Assembly: GCA_964366455.1 (NCBI GenBank)
Contig: CAYISZ010000015.1
Location: forward strand, 1 to 18,921
Origin: CAZLQR01 sp964366455
GTDB taxonomy: Bacteria; Patescibacteriota; Microgenomatia; UBA1406; GWC2-37-13
Direction of reading: 5' to 3'
Length of the DNA stretch: 18,921 bases
Shown: in pieces, positions 6,216-14,393 of the stretch
How the letters are laid out: every line of letters starts with the position of its first letter
How positions within the stretch are numbered: position 1 is the stretch's first letter
The notes under the pieces: generated by a model
The model's database searches: none
The model's input: only the letters and a program-made list of their open reading frames with translations
Told to the model about the DNA's origin: nothing
Translations under genes and position numbers: made by a program

Positions 6216-6958
6216 TTCGTCATTTTTTCCTTTAGAACCAGCCACATAAACTCAAGTAGTCGAAGCTGACGCCTCCATCGCCAAGGCTGTTTGATCAATC
6301 TATATAGCCATTCTAGGCCCAACCTCCGAATTAACCTTGGAGCTCGAGTCACCACGCCACCCAAGAAATCAAAAGATCCTCCAACCCCAATACACGTAAT
6401 TCCTTGTAGTGAGGCTCTATTCTCATATATCCATTTTTCCTGCTCAGGAGAACCAAAAGCTACAAATATCAGTTGTGGCCTCATAGCAGCCACTATAGAA
6501 AGCACCTCTTTGCGTTCATTCTGGGATGGTGTCCTAACATCTCTGAAGCCAGCTATACCTTTAAATTTTGAAGCTGGGTAGCTTTGATTATAGCAATCTG
6601 CTAATTGTTCTGCCAATTTCGGCTTTCCGCCTATTAATAGCACTCTAAGGCTCTCCTTACTAGCCTCAAATATGATATTTTCCATTAGATCTACCCCCGT
6701 CATTCTAGGCACGAAACCCCCATTTAGGATTCGGCTTGCTAGGACAATCCCAACTCCATCATTGATGGTATATTTAGCTTCGAGGATAATCTGCTTAAAT
6801 TGAGGGTCTTTGACGCTTTGGACTAGGTTTTCGGGGTTAAGCGACACTACATGAGCGAAGTCCTGATTACTCGCAAGACCCTTTATTATTTGCTCTAGGA
6901 CTATTTCAGGTTTCTCAGAGCTTATAGGTATGCCAAAGATTTGGTTTTTATTTTTCAT
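6200..6958 (-). CDS. WecG/TagA/CpsF family glycosyltransferase (GT26)
   Basis: Family members transfer a sugar (N-acetylmannosamine or its uronic acid) to undecaprenyl-diphosphate-linked GlcNAc at the inner face of the membrane, in teichoic acid, capsule or common-antigen synthesis. Signatures seen are NPENLVQSVKDPQF (42-55), the INDGVGIVLASR block (about 65-76), TGVDLMENI, LLIGGKP, FVAFGSPEQEKWI and GVGGSFDFLGG, then the basic PRLIRRLGLEWLYRLIKQPWR region that tethers the family to the membrane. At 252 residues it is full length. The last residues, TKSSST, come from a palindromic repeat, so the natural C-terminus has probably been replaced. A TATAGT box is ten bases before the ATG. The exact acceptor and sugar cannot be told. 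Confidence 0.92.
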   Translation of the reverse strand: MKNKNQIFGIPISSEKPEIVLEQIIKGLASNQDFAHVVSLNPENLVQSVKDPQFKQIILEAKYTINDGVGIVLASRILNGGFVPRMTGVDLMENIIFEASKESLRVLLIGGKPKLAEQLADCYNQSYPASKFKGIAGFRDVRTPSQNERKEVLSIVAAMRPQLIFVAFGSPEQEKWIYENRASLQGITCIGVGGSFDFLGGVVTRAPRLIRRLGLEWLYRLIKQPWRWRRQLRLLEFMWLVLKEKMTKSSST

Positions 6959-6968
6959 CGCTTAAGTT

Positions 6969-6974
6969 ACTATA
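6969..6974 (-). promoter_or_regulatory. -10 box of the wecG-type gene
   Basis: TATAGT on the minus strand, ten bases before the ATG at 6958, without an intervening ribosome binding site. This is consistent with a leaderless or very short 5' leader. Confidence 0.4.
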
Positions 6975-7188
6975 TTTCAATTGATACTAAATACTTTTCT
7001 AATTTGAGTCGTTTTTGTTCAACTAATTTAATACGATTTAGATTGTTATTAAGGTGTATTTTAAATTTAAATGTCGAAATTTAGTGTTTCTATAGAATTA
7101 ACTATTGTACTTTTTTTGCAATTTTTAAATTTTAATAATTTCCACCTTCAGCCTTGAATGCTTTTTAGCTTATTATTCATATTATAGG
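6975..7188. other. AT-rich intergenic region between wecG-type gene and mreB
   Basis: Very AT-rich, with runs of T and A and the self-complementary stretch TTTTAAATTTAAA. I see no credible gene, tRNA or strong terminator hairpin. It probably holds the upstream promoter part of the glycosyltransferase gene and the 3' end of the mreB transcript. Confidence 0.4.
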
Positions 7189-8205
7189 TTATTTAATAGC
7201 ATTTTTGAAGCTATCAAGGTTCTCTATGGTCACACCTACACCGCGTATAACGCAAAAAAGTGGATCTTCAACTACAAAAGCCGACACTCCAGTGTAGTAA
7301 GTAATGTATTTATTCAGATTGTGTAGAAGCGCTGTTCCCCCTGAAAGAACTATGCCTTTATCTACAATGTCTGCAGCCAGCTCAGGGGGAGCCATGCCTA
7401 GAACTTCCTTAATGCCTTCTAAAATCTGCTTGAGCGGTTTTTGAATCCCTTCATTGATGGATTTCTCTCCAATTTCAAGAATTCGAGGTAATCCAGTCTG
7501 TATGTCTCGCCCACGAACTTCCATGGTTCTCTCTACGTATCCATCCTCTTCTTCTATAAATGCTGATCCTACCTTCATCTTGACTTCCTCTGCAGTACGC
7601 TCTCCTACAACTACATTATGTTTCTTACGTAGATGTTGCATAATAGCCTCATCTATCTTCGTGCCAGCAACTCGTACTGTTTTATAAGCAACAAGCTGCC
7701 CAAGAGAGATAATGGCAATCTCAGCTGTTCCACCACCCATATTTACAATCATATGGCCAGATGCCTGCGAAATTGGTATTTTTGCGCCAATTGCAGCCGC
7801 TAATGGTTCTTCTATGAGATACACGTCCCGAGCGCCTGCATGTTTGCAGGCAGAGACCACTGCTCTTTTCTCAACCTGCGAAGACCCTCCAGGTATAGAA
7901 ATCATTACATCCGTCCACAAAGTTTTACCCTGTAAAGCTTTCTTGATAAAGTAAGTAATCATCGCCGAGGTTGTAGTATAGTCTGCTATTACCCCCTCCC
8001 TCATGGGGCGTGAGGCTATAATTGAGCCCGGAGTTCTTCCCAGCATCTGTTTGGCGTCGTTACCGACTGTCAGAATCCTTTTATCCTCAAGCGAATAGGC
8101 CACTACAGTTGGCTCATTTAGCACGATTCCCTTACCCTGTACATACACTAGGGTATTTGCTGTTCCTAAATCGATACCGATTCTTTTGCGACTAAAAAAG
8201 CCCAT
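7189..8205 (-). CDS. mreB: MreB/Mbl-type bacterial actin, rod-shape determinant
   Basis: MreB forms membrane-associated filaments that organise cell-wall synthesis. Signatures seen are the N-terminal membrane-binding MGFFSRKR, phosphate-1 GIDLGTANT (10-18), VEKRAVVSACKHAGA (111-125), EEPLAAAIG with the catalytic Glu (132-140), phosphate-2 GGGT (157-160), GERTAEEVK and LSGGTALL near the end. Length 338 is normal. In the phosphate-2 motif, which is usually VDIGGGT, the Asp is replaced by Asn155 (MIVNMGGGT; codon AAT), and the later VAGD is VAGT. Both may lower ATPase activity. The gene is divergent from the PEGA gene; no mreC or mreD is adjacent. Confidence 0.95.
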   Translation of the reverse strand: MGFFSRKRIGIDLGTANTLVYVQGKGIVLNEPTVVAYSLEDKRILTVGNDAKQMLGRTPGSIIASRPMREGVIADYTTTSAMITYFIKKALQGKTLWTDVMISIPGGSSQVEKRAVVSACKHAGARDVYLIEEPLAAAIGAKIPISQASGHMIVNMGGGTAEIAIISLGQLVAYKTVRVAGTKIDEAIMQHLRKKHNVVVGERTAEEVKMKVGSAFIEEEDGYVERTMEVRGRDIQTGLPRILEIGEKSINEGIQKPLKQILEGIKEVLGMAPPELAADIVDKGIVLSGGTALLHNLNKYITYYTGVSAFVVEDPLFCVIRGVGVTIENLDSFKNAIK

Positions 8206-8222
8206 ATTTAGAGAATTTATTG

Positions 8223-8228
8223 TATAAT
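8223..8228 (+). promoter_or_regulatory. -10 box of the PEGA-protein gene
   Basis: TATAAT lies nine bases before the GTG at 8238. It overlaps the in-frame TTG at 8220, which therefore cannot be a translated start on a transcript from this promoter. Confidence 0.6.
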
Positions 8229-8237
8229 ATCCTCACT

Positions 8238-9494
8238 GTGAAAACAAAAAAAAGCAATCATAACAGTATCAAAAGACATCTTAAACATATCAAATCAAGT
8301 CAACTTTCTGAGCATCTCGTACGCACCGTTTTAATAGGTTTATTTATAGTTTTTTCAGTTGGTGTCATTCTGTATGCTCGGGGTTATAGATTCGACCCGG
8401 TTCGTAAAGAGCTTACTGCAACAGGTATCTTGGCGGTAAGTTCAGTTCCACGCGCAGCAAAAGTATACGTAAATGGAGTTTTTAAAGGTGTTACCGACCT
8501 CAACTTGTCTTTATCACCCGGAACTTATGCAGTTGAAGTTAAAAAAGAGGGTTTTGCGACCTATTCTACAACTCTTAAATTACGTGGTGAAATCGTTGAA
8601 GTGGTCGACCCAATACTCTTTCCGCTAAACCCTTCTCTATCACCACTCACAAACCTTGGAGTGACAAAGGCAGTAGAGATAGACTCTACGGACAAAATTC
8701 TAGTCTTTAGCGAAAGCGGCAACCTTGATAAAGATGGAGTCTATGTATTTGAAGCTGCTCGTACCCCACTAAACATTTTTCAACCATTAAAAAGACTGGC
8801 CTTAAAGTCTTCCATACTCCAAACAAGTAATTTTAAGGATGCGGATATAAATTTCTCTCATGATTTTAAACAAGCAATTGTGACCTTCAGTCAGGATGAA
8901 GTATCTACCGATTATTTAATATCTTTAGATCGAGAAGACCAGATTCCACTAAATGTAACAGAATCTAAGCAGGCTCTGCTCGCCGCTTGGGAAAAAGAAC
9001 GCAGACTGGAGTTGTTAAAGGTTTTTGAAGCTTATCCTAAAGAAATCCGAAAAATAGCGAGCGATTCTTTCTCTATGAGTCTACACGCACCTGACCAAAC
9101 AAAAGTTCTTTACAGGGCAAATAAGACAGTGAATTTGCCACTAGTACTGGTTCCACCACTTATTGGATCTAACCAAACGGTAGAATCTAGAGATTTACAG
9201 GCGGGCCATATCTATGTCTATGATCGAAAAGAAGATAAAAACTTTGAAATTGGTAATTCCAACCTAAATATTAACTCAATTCGTTGGTATTCTGACTCAA
9301 GTCGCCTAATTTTTGGAGAGGATAAACAAATTACCTTATCTGACTATGACGGAAATGCAAAGCAAACTTTATACTCTGGACCTTTATCTCAAGGATTCTT
9401 TGCAACAACTTCATCGGGACAGTTATTGATACTTTCGAATCTAAATCCACTTCAAAATCCTCTGCCTGACATCTACGAGGTAGGAATTAGGTAA
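8238..9494 (+). CDS. PEGA-domain membrane protein with beta-propeller-like C-terminus
   Basis: The reading frame opens further upstream with TTG at 8220, but that overlaps a TATAAT box. GTG at 8238 is the better start and gives 418 residues. Topology: a short basic cytoplasmic N-terminus, one membrane helix (about 28-46, LVRTVLIGLFIVFSVGVIL), then an extracellular PEGA domain (about 64-118: SSVPRAAKVYVNG, GVTDLNLSLSPGTYAVEVKKEGF), a surface-layer-associated beta module. The rest contains repeated strand patterns such as LVFSESGNL and IRWYSDSSRLIFGEDKQI, resembling TolB/WD-like propeller blades. It probably acts at the cell surface, but its ligand is unknown. It is divergent from mreB. Confidence 0.85.
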   Translation: MKTKKSNHNSIKRHLKHIKSSQLSEHLVRTVLIGLFIVFSVGVILYARGYRFDPVRKELTATGILAVSSVPRAAKVYVNGVFKGVTDLNLSLSPGTYAVEVKKEGFATYSTTLKLRGEIVEVVDPILFPLNPSLSPLTNLGVTKAVEIDSTDKILVFSESGNLDKDGVYVFEAARTPLNIFQPLKRLALKSSILQTSNFKDADINFSHDFKQAIVTFSQDEVSTDYLISLDREDQIPLNVTESKQALLAAWEKERRLELLKVFEAYPKEIRKIASDSFSMSLHAPDQTKVLYRANKTVNLPLVLVPPLIGSNQTVESRDLQAGHIYVYDRKEDKNFEIGNSNLNINSIRWYSDSSRLIFGEDKQITLSDYDGNAKQTLYSGPLSQGFFATTSSGQLLILSNLNPLQNPLPDIYEVGIR

Positions 9495-9597
9495 CCCTAG
9501 AAGTTCGTATTTAGTATAAAGGGGTAATTGTCTAAAGGAACCTGCTTATTTTTACTTCGTTCTAAATACTAGATACTATATACTAACTACTAATACT
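9495..9597. repeat. Spacer with TACTA-type tandem units before tRNA-Arg
   Basis: No gene seen. From about 9562 to 9595 the sequence is a series of overlapping ATACTA/ATACTATA units, directly upstream of the tRNA. One of them may serve as its -10 element, but no clear -35 is visible. Confidence 0.4.
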
Positions 9598-9669
9598 GTC
9601 GTTATAGCTCAACGGATAGAGCAATCCCGTCCTAAGGGAAAGATAGGGGTTCAATTCCTCTTAACGACA
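9598..9669 (+). tRNA. tRNA-Arg (CCT)
   Basis: Acceptor GTCGTTA pairs with TAACGAC, discriminator A. The D-arm is GCTC...GAGC. Anticodon loop GTCCTAA gives CCT, on a four-pair CCC-type stem with an A-A mismatch at its base. T-stem AGGGG/CCTCT closes TTCAATT. No CCA is encoded. It lies 28 bases upstream of the sortase gene on the same strand. Confidence 0.92.
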
Positions 9670-9697
9670 CACATACGTGTAAGAATTTGGTAGTAAT

Positions 9698-10393
9698 ATG
9701 GCAAATAAATCAGAATATAACAAAACGCTTCTACTTCGAACCATTGGTAATGTTCTAATTCTTACATCCTTAGCGATGATGATAAAAACTTTTTACGCTC
9801 CGGTCACTCAGGAGCTTCAATACGGTCTGAATTCAATCTTTAAAAAATCTTACGTAGTAAGCTCTACTATAGTAAAACCACAAGCAAAGCCAGAGGATCG
9901 TAGAGGTCTTTTAGCTAAAGCTCTAACAGGTAATGAGCGTGAGGTTTTGATTCCGCAGGATACTGATTTCAGCATAGTTATACCAAAAATTGGAGCTAAT
10001 TCAAACATAATAAGTAACGTAAACTCTGCAAATGAAGCTGAGTATCTGAGCGCATTAACAAAGGGAGTAGCACATACCTTGGGAACTACCTTTCCGGGTG
10101 AAGGTGGTCATATTTTTTTGTTTGCTCATTCCACAGACTACTTTTGGAACATTGGGTCATATAATGCGGTTTTCTACCTTCTTCCTAAGTTAGAAAAAAA
10201 CGATGAGGTCAATTTGTTTTACAAAGGTCAAAGATATCGATATCAAGTTGTATCTAAGCAGATTGTTGACCCTTCTCAGGTCGAGTACATGACACGAAAG
10301 ACTAATAAAGAATTCCTAACTCTGCAGACTTGTTGGCCGCCTGGCACTACCCTAAAGAGACAGTTAATCTTCGCAACTAGAATCGTGAATTAA
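9698..10393 (+). CDS. Sortase family transpeptidase
   Basis: Sortases cleave a C-terminal sorting motif of surface proteins and join the product to another amine. Seen here: an N-terminal membrane helix (about 12-30), a variable linker, then the catalytic domain with FSIVIPKIGA (91-100), the His motif FLFAHS (His144), the Cys motif LTLQTCWPP (Cys212) and Arg221 in the following strand. Length 231 is usual. The TLQTCWPPG form recalls classes D/E rather than A. No substrate with an obvious sorting motif is complete within the window. The stop codon overlaps that of atpC by four bases, the two genes being convergent. Confidence 0.9.
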   Translation: MANKSEYNKTLLLRTIGNVLILTSLAMMIKTFYAPVTQELQYGLNSIFKKSYVVSSTIVKPQAKPEDRRGLLAKALTGNEREVLIPQDTDFSIVIPKIGANSNIISNVNSANEAEYLSALTKGVAHTLGTTFPGEGGHIFLFAHSTDYFWNIGSYNAVFYLLPKLEKNDEVNLFYKGQRYRYQVVSKQIVDPSQVEYMTRKTNKEFLTLQTCWPPGTTLKRQLIFATRIVN

Positions 10394-10650
10394 AGCGACT
10401 CTACTCCTAGAAATACCTCGACCGAATTATTCACATTCCTTATGACCCCAGACTTGAGATTGATTTGCTGCTTTGTCCCGTCAAGGTTGGTTAATGTAAT
10501 TTTGTCCTTAATTAAGGATATGAAATTCGAATGCGAATGAAGTATGTCAAACGCACCTTTTTCGTTAGTAGAACTTATAGCCATAACGTCCCCTTCAAAA
10601 ATCTTTTGAGCAAGATCCCGAATAGTAACGTGTATAGCTGAGGCTGGCAT
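10390..10650 (-). CDS. atpC: F-type ATPase epsilon subunit, N-terminal domain only
   Basis: Epsilon sits on the rotor foot, linking gamma to the c ring. The 86-residue product matches only the N-terminal beta-sandwich: IHVTIRDLAQKIFEGDVMAISSTN, then FDILHSHSNFISLI, where typical epsilon has GEFGILPGHAP. The C-terminal helical hairpin, which inhibits ATP hydrolysis in many bacteria, is absent, as in some other short epsilons. The reading frame also has a TTG at 10662, but ATG at 10650 better fits the family's start. A TATAAT lies 12 bases before that ATG and might be an internal promoter. It is the last gene of the cluster. Confidence 0.85.
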   Translation of the reverse strand: MPASAIHVTIRDLAQKIFEGDVMAISSTNEKGAFDILHSHSNFISLIKDKITLTNLDGTKQQINLKSGVIRNVNNSVEVFLGVESL

Positions 10651-10669
10651 AGGAAATTTCAAATTATAC

Positions 10670-12043
10670 TCAGGATTTCATCAGATCCTTTAATGAGCCT
10701 ATATTCATAAATGATTGTGCGGGCACATCGTCATAACGCCCTGAGAGTATCTGCTCCACATCTCCAACTACTTCTGCCAAAGATACATATGCGCCCTTCT
10801 TTCCAGTTTGTAATTCGGTAGTGAAAAAATTTTGTGTAAAATAATTTCTTAAAATTTTGGCTCTTCTATAGATTGCCTGATCTGTGGCAGAAAGCTCAGA
10901 TTCTCCTATTAACGAAACTATTCGCTCAAGCTCAACTGCACGCTTCAATAATGACTGAGATGTGAGATATGATGTGTAATGACTCTCGCCGACCGTTTCT
11001 TTATTTAAAGCGGAAGAAGTGGAATTTAATATGTCTACTGCTGGAAATCTACCCTCTTGATATATATTTCTCGACAAAACTACGGTCGAAGATAGAAATG
11101 GGAAAATTGACTGTACGGCATAATCTGTCAGATCGTCTGATGGTACATAAATAGCCTCAATACTTGTCATAGTTCCGGATGTGGTTGAAATTAATCTTTC
11201 CTGAACAGCGGCTAATTCAGAAGCTAAAGTTGGTTGATAGCCGTCCTGGGACGGAATCTGATTCATCAATGTACCTAGCTCATATCCTGCCTGTGCAAAC
11301 CTGAACATATTGTCGATGAAGAAAAGTACATTAGACTTCTCTACATCCCTGAAATGCTCTGCGATTGTTATTGCCGCCATCGCTGTTTTAAATCTTACAG
11401 CTGCATTTTCACCCATCTGTCCAAAAATAAGCGCTACTTTTTGAAGAACTTTACTTGCTTTTAAAGTTTCGTATAGCTCGTGACCTTCTCTGGCCCGCTC
11501 TCCTACTCCAGCAAACACAGATATATTTTCTTCTTTATGAAGGATGACCACATTATGAATAATTTCTGTAAGTAAAATAGTTTTTCCAACTCCCGCTCCT
11601 CCGAATAACCCAACTCTACTTCCTTTTAAAATTGGGGAGAAAAAATCGATAACCTTTATTCCTGTTTCTAAAACTACTGTGGGAACCGAAATATGATCAT
11701 ACGGCACGTTAGTTGAGGAAATTGTAGTTTGCTTTAAGTCCTTGAGAGGCTCTTTACCGTCCAAAGCTTCTCCAAATACATTAATAACTCTTCCAAGAAG
11801 CGCTTTTCCAACCGGAACTACTAGGGGTTTATTGGTGTTTATTACCTTCATTCCTCTTTGCAACTGCTTAGAATGTCTCAGTAAAAAACAATAAAATGAT
11901 TCATCTGAGGCAGAAGAGTAAACCTCCATAATGGCAGTTGGATCCGATTCAAGTGTCAAAATTTCATTTATTGCCGGCTTGACATCGCGAAACTCCACCT
12001 CAACAATTTGTCCTTTTATTGCTACTATTATTCCTTCTGTCAT
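10670..12043 (-). CDS. atpD: F-type ATPase beta subunit (catalytic)
   Basis: Beta carries the catalytic nucleotide sites of F1. Walker A GGAGVGKT (148-155), the catalytic-base segment GERAREG (181-187), Walker B LFFIDN (240-245) with the following MFRFAQAG, and YVPSDDLTD (299-307) are intact, so ATP hydrolysis is expected. Differences from ordinary beta subunits are: the adenine-stacking Tyr of YPAVDPLDSTSR is Phe (RFPAVDILNSTSS), and the DELSEED lever is reduced to ESELSAT (381-387). At 457 residues it is near normal length. It lies seven bases after atpG. Most similar beta subunits belong to proton ATP synthases; here the membrane partner is unusual. Confidence 0.95.
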   Translation of the reverse strand: MTEGIIVAIKGQIVEVEFRDVKPAINEILTLESDPTAIMEVYSSASDESFYCFLLRHSKQLQRGMKVINTNKPLVVPVGKALLGRVINVFGEALDGKEPLKDLKQTTISSTNVPYDHISVPTVVLETGIKVIDFFSPILKGSRVGLFGGAGVGKTILLTEIIHNVVILHKEENISVFAGVGERAREGHELYETLKASKVLQKVALIFGQMGENAAVRFKTAMAAITIAEHFRDVEKSNVLFFIDNMFRFAQAGYELGTLMNQIPSQDGYQPTLASELAAVQERLISTTSGTMTSIEAIYVPSDDLTDYAVQSIFPFLSSTVVLSRNIYQEGRFPAVDILNSTSSALNKETVGESHYTSYLTSQSLLKRAVELERIVSLIGESELSATDQAIYRRAKILRNYFTQNFFTTELQTGKKGAYVSLAEVVGDVEQILSGRYDDVPAQSFMNIGSLKDLMKS

Positions 12044-12050
12044 ATTATTA

Positions 12051-12926
12051 CTAAACAGCTCTCCAGAGTCTCATCCCCGAAAGCCTTTCTAACTGTTTTT
12101 TTTGTTGCAATGCTCTACCTAACCTCTGCTTTGCGCTACTGAGCTCCTTCTGCCGCTTTTTGATAAACTGTAATGACTCTTCCATTGCATTTACACGCGA
12201 AGCATATCGAGCAAGTTCTGATTCATGTACGGTTTGTCTAAATAATGTAACAAAAATCTGAGTTTCAAAAAACTGAATTAACTTTTCAAGATTGGGTTCG
12301 AACAGAAATTGCTTTGTTTCGCCTCCTTTTTCTACAATTCCTTCTCGAGTTACTGCTTCTCCTGTAATGTTGGCTCTGGAAGCTTTCTGAGTGACTAGAT
12401 TGAAGAATTTTCCATGAAAAACTATTACATTTTCGTATTTAATTATGTTAAAAATAATTGGTTCTAAATCTTTTGGTTGAAGTTCTGAATCTGGAATTTC
12501 AATAAAAATGTGCTGCTTGGTCATGCCGTCTTCCTTAAATAAACGCTCCCCTAGTTTTCCTACAATCATAACGTCTGCATCGGGCTCTTTCTTTAATGCT
12601 TCTATAAAAAGTTCATACACTTCTTTTACAATTTCACCGTAAAGCTTGGCATTCGCAGATAAAAGAATGAAGAGCGTCTTTTGAAGCTTGCTTGATTTTG
12701 TATCGGTATTTTTTGTTGATTTGGCCAATATATGATCTTGATTTGTTTTAGAAACCTTTAATTCAGAATAAATATTCGACAGTCCTGCAAGATAGTCTCT
12801 TGTGGTTAGTACTCCTGCTCGTACCTCCTGTATCTTGACAATTGAGGTTTCCTGATAGACTTGGGCAACTGTCTTCAAGCTTTTCAAAATTGGAATTTCC
12901 TTTTTTATGAACTTTAAGCCTTGCAT
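12051..12926 (-). CDS. atpG: F-type ATPase gamma subunit (rotor shaft)
   Basis: Gamma is the coiled-coil shaft that couples F1 to the membrane ring. The 291-residue product has the expected layout: an N-terminal helix (1-50), a central alpha/beta domain (about 75-200, with TLFILLSANAKLYGEI and DVMIVGKLGERLF) and a C-terminal helix (about 225-291, with ELARYASRVNAMEESLQFI, matching the family's SRMxAM segment). Both shaft ends diverge: the normal MKMVAAAK start motif is TVAQVYQETSIVKI, and the C-terminus ends QLERLSGMRLWRAV instead of the usual EIVSGAAAL type. The gene overlaps the end of atpA by 13 bases, which points to translational coupling. Confidence 0.9.
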   Translation of the reverse strand: MQGLKFIKKEIPILKSLKTVAQVYQETSIVKIQEVRAGVLTTRDYLAGLSNIYSELKVSKTNQDHILAKSTKNTDTKSSKLQKTLFILLSANAKLYGEIVKEVYELFIEALKKEPDADVMIVGKLGERLFKEDGMTKQHIFIEIPDSELQPKDLEPIIFNIIKYENVIVFHGKFFNLVTQKASRANITGEAVTREGIVEKGGETKQFLFEPNLEKLIQFFETQIFVTLFRQTVHESELARYASRVNAMEESLQFIKKRQKELSSAKQRLGRALQQKKQLERLSGMRLWRAV

Positions 12927-14392
12927 AATGTTAAGAAATCTTGTTCCTTTTGGGAAACATTTGTTAATAACTCGTAAATGGTTTTGGCGCTTATTGTGCT
13001 GTCAAAAAGTGCTTTATTTTTTGGATTTTCATATTCTGTTGTGAGCTTTTTTTTACAGGCTGCGATATTCACGTCCGGAATTTTATCCAGCACGCCTAAC
13101 CATATTAAAGCGAATATAACTAACTGAACTGAGTCGGGTACTAATTCCAAAAAATTTTGGTCAAAAAACTTATATAAATTCTCACCTTTTCTCAAAATAT
13201 CCTTTATCTTTTGAGATAGTTCTGCGCCAAAATGCGAATAGTTGAGCGAACGTTCGTATTCGGAGAGGAACATCGAAATTTCGTGATTTATCTCACGTTT
13301 GAGTGGAGATTGCGCCTGTTTTCCAACTCTTGTTACAGAAATTAGTGGATCTATCGCAGGTCTTCTACCCTTAAAGTAAGCATTACTGTCGTAAAATATA
13401 TGACCATCGGTCATACTCATTATATTGGTACAAATATAACCGGTTAGATCGCCCTCTATTATTTCTACAACTGGAAAACAGGTTATAGAAACTTCTTTAC
13501 CGTCATTGGTCTTATAATTACCGGCTGACTCCAGCAATCTTGCGTGAACGAAAAACGTATCACCAGAATAAGAATCTCGTCCGGGAAATTCACCGCCTGT
13601 CAACATAATCTCACGATAATATTTTGCATGTGTAGTTAAATCGTCGAGAATTACAACGCTATCTATTCCCTTTCCTCTGAAATATTGGGCAAGTACCATT
13701 GCTGTTGTCGGAGTGAAGGCAATTAAACTTGGTGAATCTTCCGAGGTACTCACAACAAAAATCATATTTTTATCCAAATGTTCTGCTCTATATTTCTCAA
13801 TTAGTTTTTTTACATCGGACTTATTTTTTCCAATTAATGCATAAATAATGACCTGAGAGGCATTTTCTATAACTTGTGTTTTTACGGTCGTGAAGAAAAA
13901 ACTACTTTTTCCCACCTTTCTGTCACCAACGATTACCTCTTTCTGACCTTTTCCAAGAGGAACCATAAAGTCAACGATTGTAACTCCCGTTGTGAAAGGT
14001 TTATTGATGCGTTCCCTTTTGTCTAGTAGTGGAATCGGTTCTAAAACTATCTCTCGCGTAGTGCTAGGTTTTCGAAAAGTAGACGACGGTGAGATAATTC
14101 TACCAAGCGGATCTATGACGCTCCCTTTAAGTTCTTCTCCAACTGCGATCGATGCTACTTTTCCGGTTCTTACTAATTTAGACCCAACACGAATGTGAGA
14201 CTGTGAGAACAAAAGAACGCGGACTAAATCTCTTTCAATTCGAAAAACATAACCCAACTCACCAGCCTCAAAAAGCACAAGCTCTCCAACTCTTACGCTA
14301 GGCAATCCATCGACATTTACCATGTGATTGTGCACGTTCGTTACAACTCCATATTCTTTTGTGGAGTCAAGATATGATTGGTAAGTGTCCAT
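12914..14392 (-). CDS. atpA: F-type ATPase alpha subunit
   Basis: Alpha forms the F1 hexamer with beta and supplies the arginine finger. Seen here: Walker A GDRKVGKS (156-163; the usual form is GDRQTGKT), VVILDDLTTHAKYYRE (246-261), PGRDSYSGD (270-278), the TDGHIFYD block (328-335) and SVTRVGKQAQ (352-361) with Arg355 as arginine finger. At 492 residues it is slightly short because the N-terminal delta-binding arm is reduced. It begins one base after atpH and overlaps atpG, in the normal order of an atp operon. Confidence 0.95.
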   Translation of the reverse strand: MDTYQSYLDSTKEYGVVTNVHNHMVNVDGLPSVRVGELVLFEAGELGYVFRIERDLVRVLLFSQSHIRVGSKLVRTGKVASIAVGEELKGSVIDPLGRIISPSSTFRKPSTTREIVLEPIPLLDKRERINKPFTTGVTIVDFMVPLGKGQKEVIVGDRKVGKSSFFFTTVKTQVIENASQVIIYALIGKNKSDVKKLIEKYRAEHLDKNMIFVVSTSEDSPSLIAFTPTTAMVLAQYFRGKGIDSVVILDDLTTHAKYYREIMLTGGEFPGRDSYSGDTFFVHARLLESAGNYKTNDGKEVSITCFPVVEIIEGDLTGYICTNIMSMTDGHIFYDSNAYFKGRRPAIDPLISVTRVGKQAQSPLKREINHEISMFLSEYERSLNYSHFGAELSQKIKDILRKGENLYKFFDQNFLELVPDSVQLVIFALIWLGVLDKIPDVNIAACKKKLTTEYENPKNKALFDSTISAKTIYELLTNVSQKEQDFLTLCKA

Positions 14393-14393
14393 A

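Noticed and set aside
6211..6228. ATGAC-TTC-GTCAT hairpin followed by T6 as an intrinsic terminator
   Set aside because: It has the right orientation only for plus-strand transcription, and no plus-strand gene lies upstream. The stem is short and part of a dispersed repeat at the end of a minus-strand gene.
8220..8237. TTG at 8220 as start of the PEGA protein
   Set aside because: It overlaps a TATAAT box that probably drives the gene; GTG at 8238 gives a consistent leaderless start.
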